From an uncultured Lachnospiraceae bacterium (GTDB lineage Bacteria > Bacillota > Clostridia > Lachnospirales > Lachnospiraceae): a stretch of 8,009 nt of DNA. Position 1 is the first letter of the stretch, and each line of letters opens with the position of its first letter. Below are positions 1-6,240 of the stretch, one piece after another. The notes below the pieces were generated by a model. That model was not told where the DNA came from, made no database searches, and saw nothing but the letters and a program-made list of their open reading frames with translations. The stretch is from positions 1-8,009 of the forward strand of contig USDI01000092.1 of assembly GCA_900553305.1 (NCBI GenBank), in the 5' to 3' direction. A program made the translations under genes and the position numbers.

Positions 1-447
1 GGTATCGAATACGGCTACCATCGGGGGGTCCTTCATCAACTGCTGACAGGCACGGATGCCGATCAGGTTTGCAGGATTATGTAACGGTGCAAGATCATTA
101 CACTCTTCAATCGCCTTTAATACTTCTTCATTAATAACCGTAGAGCTTGCAAACTTCTCTCCACCATGTACAATACGGTGTCCGACTGCTCCGATCTCAC
201 CAAGATCCTTCACAACACCGGTCTTTTCATCGGTCAGTGCGGAAAGCACCATCTGGATTGCAGCGGTATGATCCGGCATCGGAGCCTCTGTAATCTGCTT
301 TTCTCCACCCTTCGGAGTATAAACCATACGGCTTCCTTCAATTGCAATTCGTTCGCATAAGCCCTTTGCAATGACTTCTTCCGATTCGGAATTGATCAAC
401 TGGAACTTCAATGAAGAACTTCCACAGTTAATGACTAAAATATTCAT
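1..447 (-). CDS. ackA: Acetate kinase, N-terminal part (cut by left edge)
   Basis: AckA transfers a phosphate between acetyl phosphate and ADP, giving acetate and ATP in the cytoplasm; it is the last step of the Pta-AckA pathway. The 149 visible residues start MNILVINCGSSSLKF, the N-terminal acetate kinase signature, with Asn7 in the family position. GHRIVHGGE follows at about residues 89-97 (Arg91 is the substrate-binding Arg of the Methanosarcina enzyme), and the window ends just after VAVFDT, whose Asp148 matches the catalytic Asp. The family is about 400 residues long, so roughly the last 250 are missing. The start is supported by AGAGAGG at 457-463, nine bases upstream. It lies 27 bases after the pta stop on the same strand, so the two are almost certainly one operon. 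The reading frame is intact to the edge. Identification is secure. Confidence 0.97.
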   Translation of the reverse strand, partial: MNILVINCGSSSLKFQLINSESEEVIAKGLCERIAIEGSRMVYTPKGGEKQITEAPMPDHTAAIQMVLSALTDEKTGVVKDLGEIGAVGHRIVHGGEKFASSTVINEEVLKAIEECNDLAPLHNPANLIGIRACQQLMKDPPMVAVFDT

Positions 448-474
448 CCTTCTAATCCTCTCTCTATTAAGCTT

Positions 475-1476
475 TTAAGATAACTGTGCCTGTACGGCAG
501 TCAGTGCCACAACACCGACGATATCCTGCCAGGAACATCCTCTGGACAGGTCGTTTACCGGCTTTGCAATTCCCTGCAGCATCGGTCCGTAGGCTTCTGC
601 CTTTCCTAAACGCTGTACCAGCTTATAACCGATATTGCCACAGTCCAGATTCGGGAAAATCAGGACGTTTGCTTTACCTGCAACTTCGCTTCCGGGCGCC
701 TTGGACTTGGCAATGGAAGGAACAAGCGCTGCGTCCGGCTGCATCTCTCCATCAATACAAAGTCCCGGATACTGTTCATGGGCAATTCTGGTTGCCTCTA
801 CCACTTTATCTACCAACGGATGCTTCGCGCTTCCCTTCGTGGAATGGGAAAGCATCGCAATGATCGGCTTTGCTCCGACAAGGCTCTTAAAGCTCCTTGC
901 GGAAGAATCGGCAATGGCGGCAAGCTCTTCTGCCGTAGGATCCTGATTCAGTCCGCAGTCTGCAAACAGGAAGGTTCCGTTCTCTCCATATTCGCAGTCC
1001 GGTACACACATCAGGAAGAAACCAGATACCAGTTTGACGCCGGGAGCGGTCTTCAGAATCTGTAATGCCGGACGAAGGGTATCTGCGGTTGCATGGCATG
1101 CACCGGCTACCATTCCGTCTGCGTCATTTGCCTTAACCATAATGACACCGAAGGTCAGCGGATCACTTAACAGGATCTCTCTTGCCTTCTCTACGGTCAT
1201 TCCTTTATTCTTACGGGTTTCGTATAATAACTGTACATAATCTTCCAGTTTCTCACAAAGGAGCGGATTCACAATTTTCACTCCGGTCAGATCGATCTCA
1301 AGCCAGGTTGCTCCATCCATGATCTTCTCAGCATCGCCAATCATAATAATATTGGCAATTCCCTCCTGAATAATCTGAGCCGCTGCAATCAGCGTTCTCT
1401 TATCGGTTGTCTCCGGAAGGACAATCGTCTTCTTGTCCATTCTTGCTTTGTCTTTAATAATATCAATGTACGACAT
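475..1476 (-). CDS. pta: Phosphate acetyltransferase
   Basis: Pta converts acetyl-CoA and phosphate to acetyl phosphate and CoA, feeding AckA. The 333-residue protein has the length of the short, single-domain Pta of Firmicutes and lacks the N-terminal regulatory domain of the enterobacterial enzyme. Recognisable PTA/PTB blocks are SDPLTFGVIMVKANDADGMV at about 104-123, FPNLDCGN at 274-281, GYKLVQRLG at 283-291 and NDLSRGCSWQDIV at 308-320. Ser311, Arg312 and Asp318 in the last block match the catalytic Ser309/Arg310/Asp316 of the Methanosarcina enzyme by motif. The ATG at 1476 is preferred over an in-frame GTG at 1494 because a strong AAGGAGA (1484-1490) sits seven bases before it, and the GTG would place this site inside the coding region. 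It is the first gene of pta-ackA, with a good promoter at 1508-1536, and is divergent from tmcAL. Confidence 0.96.
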   Translation of the reverse strand: MSYIDIIKDKARMDKKTIVLPETTDKRTLIAAAQIIQEGIANIIMIGDAEKIMDGATWLEIDLTGVKIVNPLLCEKLEDYVQLLYETRKNKGMTVEKAREILLSDPLTFGVIMVKANDADGMVAGACHATADTLRPALQILKTAPGVKLVSGFFLMCVPDCEYGENGTFLFADCGLNQDPTAEELAAIADSSARSFKSLVGAKPIIAMLSHSTKGSAKHPLVDKVVEATRIAHEQYPGLCIDGEMQPDAALVPSIAKSKAPGSEVAGKANVLIFPNLDCGNIGYKLVQRLGKAEAYGPMLQGIAKPVNDLSRGCSWQDIVGVVALTAVQAQLS

Positions 1477-1483
1477 CACACTG

Positions 1484-1490
1484 TCTCCTT
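1484..1490 (-). promoter_or_regulatory. Ribosome binding site deciding the pta start
   Basis: AAGGAGA on the minus strand lies seven bases before the ATG at 1476. It would be inside the gene if the upstream GTG at 1494 were used, so it decides for the shorter protein starting MSYIDIIK. Confidence 0.85.
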
Positions 1491-1507
1491 TCACAGCTTA
1501 TGTAAAA

Positions 1508-1536
1508 ATAATAGCCCATTCTGCCTTTTCCGACAA
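1508..1536 (-). promoter_or_regulatory. Sigma-A type promoter of pta-ackA
   Basis: On the minus strand, TTGTCG (1531-1536, 4 of 6 matches to TTGACA) and TATTAT (1508-1513, 5 of 6 matches to TATAAT) are separated by exactly 17 bases. The predicted transcription start is near 1501, giving a leader of about 25 bases that carries the pta ribosome binding site. It was found by eye; the spacing and position are good but no experimental data support it. Confidence 0.7.
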
Positions 1537-1593
1537 GTCCCCTCATGTAAAAACTTTGTGCAATTTTCGAAACATTTTCGCCTCTTTTTTAAA

Positions 1594-1623
1594 TTGCTGA
1601 TCCCACCTTCCCTATGATATAGT
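1594..1623 (+). promoter_or_regulatory. Candidate promoter of tmcAL-uxaC
   Basis: TTGCTG (1594-1599) and TATAGT (1618-1623) are separated by 18 bases, and the -10 is preceded by TGA, giving an extended -10 (TGnTATAGT). The predicted start near 1630 leaves a very short leader of about 13 bases that begins almost at the ribosome binding site, which is somewhat unusual. An overlapping TATGAT at 1613-1618 is an alternative -10 but has no recognisable -35 at the right distance. Confidence 0.45.
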
Positions 1624-1630
1624 GGGTAAA

Positions 1631-1636
1631 AAGGAG
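1631..1636 (+). promoter_or_regulatory. Ribosome binding site deciding the tmcAL start
   Basis: AAGGAG lies six bases before the ATG at 1643. An upstream in-frame start (1622) would put this site inside the coding region and overlaps the candidate -10, so 1643 is the start. Confidence 0.85.
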
Positions 1637-1642
1637 TGCACT

Positions 1643-2902
1643 ATGAAAACAGCCGCAGTAATTGCCGAATATAACCCTTTTCACAAAGGACATGAATATC
1701 ATTTATTAAAAACCCGCGCCATGGCAGAAGCCGATTACATCATCGTTGTAATGAGCGGAGACTTCGTGCAGCGCGGAGCACCGGCTCTGATGAACAAATA
1801 TCTCCGTGCAAAAATGGCTCTTGCAGGGGGGGCTGATGTAGTGATTGAGCTACCCTCACGCTATGCCCTTTCCAGTGCCGAAGGTTTTGCCGAAGGAGCT
1901 GTTTCCCTGATTGACCGTCTTCATGTGGTCGATCTGCTTTCCTTTGGAAGCGAATGCGGTAACGCTGCGCAGCTCTCTTACTATGCCCAAAAGCTGCTCG
2001 ATCTCGAACAGGATCCGGAATACCGTAAAGCGCTCGCTTCCTATCAGAAGCAGGGGCTTTCTTACCCGGCCGCCATCCGGAGTGCGTTACAGGACCCTTC
2101 CGGCAGCCCAATGTCTCTACCGAACAACATCCTCGGTATCGAATACTGTAAATCGCTGATCCGCCGACACAGCTTCATTACACCGGTTTCCATTCTCCGG
2201 AATGGCGAAGGCTATCACAGCCCGCAGCTTTCTGCAGACTCCGGAAGCTATTCTTCTGCCTCCGCACTCCGTAAAGCAGCCGGGGCACATGAGGATTCTT
2301 TGGATTCACTCCTTAAGGATACCGTCTTCGTCTCCCAGATTCCGGCACAGGTACTTCCGATCTGGAGGTCAGATCCGGAATTTCATTATGGCATCTCTGA
2401 AGCAGATTTTTCCCTGCTTTTGCATTATAAGCTGCTCTCGGATCAGGCAGACGGTTACTCCTGCTTCGAAGACTGCAGCGAGGATCTTTCCTTAAAAATT
2501 AAGAAGTATCTTCCGGAATACCGTGACTTCACCGGCTTTTGCCAGCTATTGAAATCCAAGGATCTCACCTATACCAGAATCAGCCGCGTATTGATGCACA
2601 TTCTGCTCGATCTGCGTAAGGAGAATGCCTTTCTTAAGGATTCTGATGCTGTTTTGCAGATTCCCTATGCAAGACTCCTTGGCTTCCGTAAGAGTGCTTC
2701 GCCTCTTTTAAACCGGATCAGGAAAGAAAGCGAGATCCCGTTAATTGCAAAGCCGGCAGATGCTTCTTCCCTTTTATCCGGCGATGGATTGTCCCTGTTT
2801 CAAGAGGATGTCCGCATCGCCCATACTTACGAAGCAGTTGCTTCCAGTAAAAATCACATACTATTACACAATGAGTACCAGCAGTCCCCGATTGTCTGGT
2901 GA
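1643..2902 (+). CDS. tmcAL: tRNA(Met) cytidine acetate ligase (YlbM family)
   Basis: TmcAL makes N4-acetylcytidine at the wobble position (C34) of elongator tRNA-Met. Unlike TmcA, which uses acetyl-CoA, it activates free acetate with ATP to acetyl-adenylate; this is established for Bacillus subtilis TmcAL (YlbM). The 419-residue protein is close to the usual family length (about 400-415). It opens MKTAAVIAEYNPFHKGHEYH: the NPFHKGH stretch at 11-17 carries the HxGH motif of nucleotidyltransferases. MSGDFVQRGAPA follows at 37-48, SFGSE at 100-104, PNNILGIEY at 160-168, LRNGEGYHS at 185-193 and YSSASALRK at 203-211, the last resembling the C-terminal nucleotide-binding motif of the superfamily. 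No key motif is missing. It is divergent from pta-ackA and 17 bases upstream of uxaC, with which it is probably co-transcribed. Older annotations call this family a hypothetical nucleotidyltransferase. Confidence 0.94.
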   Translation: MKTAAVIAEYNPFHKGHEYHLLKTRAMAEADYIIVVMSGDFVQRGAPALMNKYLRAKMALAGGADVVIELPSRYALSSAEGFAEGAVSLIDRLHVVDLLSFGSECGNAAQLSYYAQKLLDLEQDPEYRKALASYQKQGLSYPAAIRSALQDPSGSPMSLPNNILGIEYCKSLIRRHSFITPVSILRNGEGYHSPQLSADSGSYSSASALRKAAGAHEDSLDSLLKDTVFVSQIPAQVLPIWRSDPEFHYGISEADFSLLLHYKLLSDQADGYSCFEDCSEDLSLKIKKYLPEYRDFTGFCQLLKSKDLTYTRISRVLMHILLDLRKENAFLKDSDAVLQIPYARLLGFRKSASPLLNRIRKESEIPLIAKPADASSLLSGDGLSLFQEDVRIAHTYEAVASSKNHILLHNEYQQSPIVW

Positions 2903-2908
2903 AGAAAT

Positions 2909-2913
2909 GGAGG
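2909..2913 (+). promoter_or_regulatory. Ribosome binding site deciding the uxaC start
   Basis: GGAGG lies six bases before the ATG at 2920, only seven bases after the tmcAL stop. An in-frame GTG at 2899, which overlaps the tmcAL stop, is upstream of this site and is therefore unlikely to be the start. Confidence 0.85.
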
Positions 2914-2919
2914 TATTTC

Positions 2920-4350
2920 ATGAAACCGTTTATGGATCAGGATTTCTTATTACACAGTGAAATTGCCCGGAAGCTTTACCATGAAGCAGCCGAAGCAATG
3001 CCGGTTCTGGATTATCACTGCCATATCAGCCCGAAAGAAATTGCAGAGGATCGTCATTTTGACAACATCACCTCTCTATGGCTTGGGGGTGATCATTATA
3101 AATGGCGTTTCATGCGCGCCTGCGGTGTGGAGGAACGCTTCATCACCGGTGATGCCCCGGATAAGGAAAAGTTCTTCAAATGGGCAGAGGTTCTTGGCAG
3201 AGCAGTCGGCAATCCGCTCTATCACTGGAGCCATCTGGAATTACAGCGTTACTTTGACTACCACGGCATTCTGAATAAAGATACCGCGGAACAGGTCTGG
3301 AACCTCTGTAATGAAAAGCTTGCCGCTCCTTCCATGAGTGCCCGTTCCATCATCGAACGCTCCCATGTTACCCTACTTTGTACCACGGATGATCCGGTGG
3401 ATTCTCTCGAATACCACATGCAGCTTGCTAAGGATGAAAGCTTCCCGGTTCAGGTTCTTCCGGCATGGCGTCCGGACCGCGCGGTTTCCATCGGGAAACC
3501 GGATTTTCCGGATTACATTCATACCCTCGCGGAGGCTTCCGGAATCTCGATTACCACCTATGAGGATCTGAAAAAGGCTCTCTCCATCCGAATGGATTAT
3601 TTTGCCGAAAGAGGATGCCTCGTCAGTGACCACGGCCTGCCTTATGTCATGTTCTCTCCTGCCTCCGATTCCCTTGTTGAGGAAATCTTTGCAAAACGCA
3701 TGCAGGGACAAATGGTGGATGCACAGGAGGAACTGCAATACGAAACAGCGCTCCTTCTTTTCCTCGGACAGGAATACCGGCACCGCAACTGGGTGATGCA
3801 GCTTCATTATGGCGTACGCCGTGACAACAATCACAAAATGTTCGCCCGCATCGGTGCCGATACCGGCTTTGACAGCATCGGGGATTCCGCTCCGGTTTCC
3901 ACACTGGCCGAGTTCTTAAATGCCCTGTGTGAAACCGATGAACTTCCGAAAACCATCCTCTACAGCCTTAATCCGCACGACAACGAAGTGATCGACTGTA
4001 TCATGGGATGCTTTCAGGATTCGACTGCGGTATCGAAGCTGCAGCACGGAAGCGCCTGGTGGTTTAACGATCATAAGAACGGTATGCAGAACCAGTTACT
4101 GTCTCTGGCTGCCTCGGGCAACCTGTCCGGCTTTGTCGGAATGCTGACCGACTCCCGGAGCTTCATCTCCTACACAAGACATGAATACTTCCGCCGGATT
4201 CTTTGTAATCTGCTTGGTGAACTCGTTGAAAATGGGGAATTTCCTGAGGATCTTGAAACCTTAAAAGAAATTGTGAAGGACATTTCCTACCGGAATGCCG
4301 TCCGCTATTTCGGATTCAATCTTCCGGTGGATGAAACCATTGAAAAGTAG
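2920..4350 (+). CDS. uxaC: Glucuronate/galacturonate isomerase (uronate isomerase)
   Basis: UxaC interconverts D-glucuronate with D-fructuronate and D-galacturonate with D-tagaturonate, the entry step of hexuronate catabolism in the cytoplasm. At 476 residues it matches the family (about 470). It belongs to the amidohydrolase-like superfamily: the metal-site motif DYHCHISP is at 31-38 with His33 and His35 as the HxH pair. Other family blocks are WLGGDHYKWR at about 54-63, LPAWRPDR in the middle, WWFNDHKNGM at about 380-389 and MLTDSRSFISYTRHEYFRR at about 408-426. The frame is intact. It follows tmcAL by 17 bases with its own strong ribosome binding site, so it is probably the second gene of that transcript, and a strong terminator follows. 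The KDG kinase and KDPG aldolase genes of the same pathway converge on it from the other side. The dehydrogenase and dehydratase that should act after it are not in the window. Confidence 0.96.
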   Translation: MKPFMDQDFLLHSEIARKLYHEAAEAMPVLDYHCHISPKEIAEDRHFDNITSLWLGGDHYKWRFMRACGVEERFITGDAPDKEKFFKWAEVLGRAVGNPLYHWSHLELQRYFDYHGILNKDTAEQVWNLCNEKLAAPSMSARSIIERSHVTLLCTTDDPVDSLEYHMQLAKDESFPVQVLPAWRPDRAVSIGKPDFPDYIHTLAEASGISITTYEDLKKALSIRMDYFAERGCLVSDHGLPYVMFSPASDSLVEEIFAKRMQGQMVDAQEELQYETALLLFLGQEYRHRNWVMQLHYGVRRDNNHKMFARIGADTGFDSIGDSAPVSTLAEFLNALCETDELPKTILYSLNPHDNEVIDCIMGCFQDSTAVSKLQHGSAWWFNDHKNGMQNQLLSLAASGNLSGFVGMLTDSRSFISYTRHEYFRRILCNLLGELVENGEFPEDLETLKEIVKDISYRNAVRYFGFNLPVDETIEK

Positions 4351-4373
4351 ATACCTTTCAAGGCATAAAATCA

Positions 4374-4408
4374 GCCGGTGCATCGTATGGTATGCACCGG
4401 CCTTTTTT
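4374..4408 (+). terminator. Intrinsic terminator after uxaC, perhaps bidirectional
   Basis: GCCGGTGCAT (4374-4383) pairs perfectly with ATGCACCGGC (4392-4401) around an eight-base loop and is followed by six T (4403-4408): a 10-bp GC-rich stem with a U-tract, 23 bases after the uxaC stop. Read on the minus strand, the same hairpin is followed by TGATTTTA, a weaker U-tract, so it may also stop the eda-kdgK transcript, whose last stop codon is at 4450. No better terminator is visible in 4409-4449. Confidence 0.9.
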
Positions 4409-4449
4409 CATTACTTTCTGGAAATACACAATTCCGATCTGCTCTCTGG

Positions 4450-5481
4450 CTATCGTTGTACCCTTCCGGAAGCATCTCCCCCTGCCAGGGTTTCCACTTC
4501 CTTCCGGGACACCAGATTAAAGTCCCCCGGAATCGTATGCTTTAATGCAGAAGCTGCTACCGCAAACTCCAATGCATCCTGAAATTTCTTACCATCCAGC
4601 AATCCGCAGATCACTCCGGCTGCGAAGGAATCTCCACCACCTACGCGGTCCACAATCGGGCGGATCTGGTATTCTTTGGAATGATAGAACTCCTTCGTAT
4701 CCCTTGCATACATGCATGCCGACCACCCGTTATCAGAAGCCGAATGACTCACGCGTAAAGAAGAAACACAATATTCAAATCCAAATTTTTCTACCATCTG
4801 TTCAAAAATCGAACGGTATCCGGCAAGCTCGAGGTTCCCGCTTACCACATCGGTCTGTGCCGGTTTAAATCCAAGTACGAGTTCCGCATCCTCTTCGTTT
4901 CCGATACAGACATCCACATATTTCATGAGGCCTGTCATAACACGCTGTGCCTTTTCAGACGTCCACAGCTTCTTACGGAAATTCAGATCCACGGAAACCT
5001 TCACGCCATGCTTCTTGGCTGCGATCAGTGCCTTCTCGGTAAGCTCTGCCGCCGAATCCGAGATGGCCGGGGTGATTCCGGTAAAATGGAACCAGTCCGC
5101 ATCCGCAAAGACCGCATCAAAATCAAATTCCTGCTCCGTTGCGGTGGAAATTGAGGAATGGGCACGGTCATACACCACCTTGGACGGGCGCATGGCAGAA
5201 CCGGATTCCAGATAATAGATACCAAGGCGTTCCCCGCAGCGTGCAATGTACTTCGTTCCTACATTGTACTTACGCAACGCAGCCACGGCACACTCCCCGA
5301 TCTCATTGTCGGGTACGGCCGTCACATATTCCGTATCGTATCCATAATTGGCAAGGGATACGGCAACGTTCGCCTCTCCACCGCCATAATTAATATCAAA
5401 TTCATCTGCCTGAATAAACTTCTCAAAATTCGGGGTGGACAGCCGGAGCATGATTTCCCCCATCGTAACTACTTTTGACAT
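4450..5481 (-). CDS. kdgK: 2-keto-3-deoxygluconate kinase (PfkB family)
   Basis: This is a PfkB/ribokinase-family sugar kinase of 343 residues. The likely reaction is ATP-dependent phosphorylation of 2-keto-3-deoxygluconate to KDPG. Visible motifs: the N-terminal substrate-binding glycine block YGGGEANVA at 32-40, FHFTGITPAIS at 131-141, DLNFRKKLW at 165-173, and PfkB signature 2 DRVGGGDSFAAG at 278-289 with Asp284 as the expected catalytic base. Substrate choice cannot be read from the fold alone. It rests on the KDG-kinase-like DLNFRKKLW and FTGITPA blocks and above all on the adjacent KDPG aldolase gene, whose 3' end overlaps this start by 13 bases. AAGGAGGA (5491-5498, inside eda) lies nine bases before the ATG, which suggests translational coupling. 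The protein is slightly longer than the enterobacterial enzyme (about 310). Fructokinase or another PfkB specificity is a less likely alternative. Confidence 0.9.
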   Translation of the reverse strand: MSKVVTMGEIMLRLSTPNFEKFIQADEFDINYGGGEANVAVSLANYGYDTEYVTAVPDNEIGECAVAALRKYNVGTKYIARCGERLGIYYLESGSAMRPSKVVYDRAHSSISTATEQEFDFDAVFADADWFHFTGITPAISDSAAELTEKALIAAKKHGVKVSVDLNFRKKLWTSEKAQRVMTGLMKYVDVCIGNEEDAELVLGFKPAQTDVVSGNLELAGYRSIFEQMVEKFGFEYCVSSLRVSHSASDNGWSACMYARDTKEFYHSKEYQIRPIVDRVGGGDSFAAGVICGLLDGKKFQDALEFAVAASALKHTIPGDFNLVSRKEVETLAGGDASGRVQR

Positions 5482-6116
5482 GAGCGGATTTCCTCCTTCT
5501 TCTGTACGGCCTGACGGCTTAATTCCGTAATCTGTTCAAACGCGCCCGCCTGAATCAGATCCTTCTTCACCATCCAGCTTCCTCCACAGGCAAATACCTT
5601 TTGAAAGCTTAAATAATCCTCCATATTGGCAAGGCTGATTCCACCAGTCGGCATAAAACGGACATTACCGTAAGGTGCACTCATTGCCTTAATCATCTTA
5701 ATACCGCCTGCCGCCTCTGCCGGGAAAAATTTCACTTCCGTAAGCTGAAGGCTCAACGCCAGTTCAATTTCTGACGGCGTCATGATTCCGGGAATCACCG
5801 GGATCTCCATTTCCTGACAATGCTTTACAGTAACCGGATTCAATCCGGGACTTACGATAAACTTTGCACCTGCCGCTGCGGCGCGGTCTGCCTGCTCGGT
5901 TGTCAGTACCGTTCCTGCTCCGACCAGCATTTCCGGATATTCTTCACTCATCTTCCGGATCGTTTCTTCTGCGGCAGCCGTCCGGAACGTCACCTCCGCA
6001 CAGGAAATTCCACCCTTTAATAAGGCCTCTGCCAAAGGCGCTGCATCTCCTGCATCATCTAGTGCAATGACCGGAACAATCCCGATCCTGCTCATCTGTT
6101 CAAAAACCGGATTCAT
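5469..6116 (-). CDS. eda: KDPG aldolase (2-keto-3-deoxy-6-phosphogluconate / KHG aldolase)
   Basis: Eda is a class I aldolase that splits KDPG into pyruvate and glyceraldehyde-3-phosphate; some members also act on 4-hydroxy-2-oxoglutarate. The 215-residue protein is of family length. Active-site blocks are AEVTFRT at 40-46 (Glu41 general acid/base, Arg45 phosphate/carboxylate binding), GAGTVL at 66-71, VKFFPAE at 128-134 with Lys129 as the Schiff-base lysine, and MPTGGI at 155-160. The start at 6116 (MNPVFEQMSRIGIVPVI) is chosen because CCTCC on the plus strand (GGAGG on the minus) at 6125-6129 sits eight bases upstream and the family normally begins just before the IVPVI strand. An in-frame TTG at 6158 would add 14 residues and is less likely. 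It is the first gene of eda-kdgK, with its own candidate promoter at 6192-6220. Confidence 0.95.
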   Translation of the reverse strand: MNPVFEQMSRIGIVPVIALDDAGDAAPLAEALLKGGISCAEVTFRTAAAEETIRKMSEEYPEMLVGAGTVLTTEQADRAAAAGAKFIVSPGLNPVTVKHCQEMEIPVIPGIMTPSEIELALSLQLTEVKFFPAEAAGGIKMIKAMSAPYGNVRFMPTGGISLANMEDYLSFQKVFACGGSWMVKKDLIQAGAFEQITELSRQAVQKKEEIRSCQK

Positions 6117-6124
6117 ACTTCCAT

Positions 6125-6129
6125 CCTCC
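6125..6129 (-). promoter_or_regulatory. Ribosome binding site deciding the eda start
   Basis: GGAGG on the minus strand lies eight bases before the ATG at 6116. It falls inside the frame if the upstream TTG (6158) were used, so it favours the 215-residue form. Confidence 0.8.
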
Positions 6130-6191
6130 ATTTCTTGTGCTGTCTGTAAATTGTCCAATGCCTTCCCAATGAACGCAATCTTTACAATTAC

Positions 6192-6220
6192 AGTATAGCT
6201 TTTTTACCGGAGGATGTCTT
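6192..6220 (-). promoter_or_regulatory. Candidate promoter of eda-kdgK
   Basis: On the minus strand, AAGACA (6215-6220, 4 of 6 matches to TTGACA) and TATACT (6192-6197, 5 of 6 matches to TATAAT) are separated by exactly 17 bases. The predicted start is near 6185, giving a leader of about 70 bases before eda, enough room for an operator. I see no convincing palindromic operator in it, so regulation by a uronate- or KDG-responsive repressor is not shown here. Confidence 0.6.
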
Positions 6221-6240
6221 TTCAAATCCATTACAAAAGA

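Noticed and set aside
486..1240. Several plus-strand frames opposite pta
   Set aside because: All overlap an intact pta gene and their translations show no recognisable protein family.
1537..1600. CcpA catabolite-response (cre) site in the pta promoter region
   Set aside because: Catabolite activation of pta/ackA is known in Bacillus, so I looked for one, but no stretch here fits the cre consensus well; TTTCGAAA alone is too short.
1826..1832. Run of seven G in tmcAL, a possible slippage or phase-variation site
   Set aside because: The frame is intact through the run (Ala-Gly-Gly-Ala, codons GCA GGG GGG GCT), and a housekeeping tRNA modification gene is an unlikely phase-variable target; seven G is short for this mechanism.
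1740..2111. Open frame of 123 codons antisense to tmcAL
   Set aside because: It overlaps conserved tmcAL motifs, shows no family motif and has no ribosome binding site context that stands out; it is best read as a shadow.
3373..3834. Long open frame (153 codons) antisense to uxaC
   Set aside because: It lies wholly inside a well-supported uxaC, has no recognisable domain and a low-complexity, Arg/His-rich composition typical of a shadow frame.
6117..6158. N-terminally extended Eda from the TTG at 6158
   Set aside because: The extension has no family similarity that I recognise and contains the strong GGAGG that serves the ATG at 6116.
6215..6232. Small hairpin (GGAT with ATCC) after the cyclase stop as a terminator
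   Set aside because: The stem is only four base pairs with a ten-base loop and has no U-tract; it does not meet the usual form of an intrinsic terminator.
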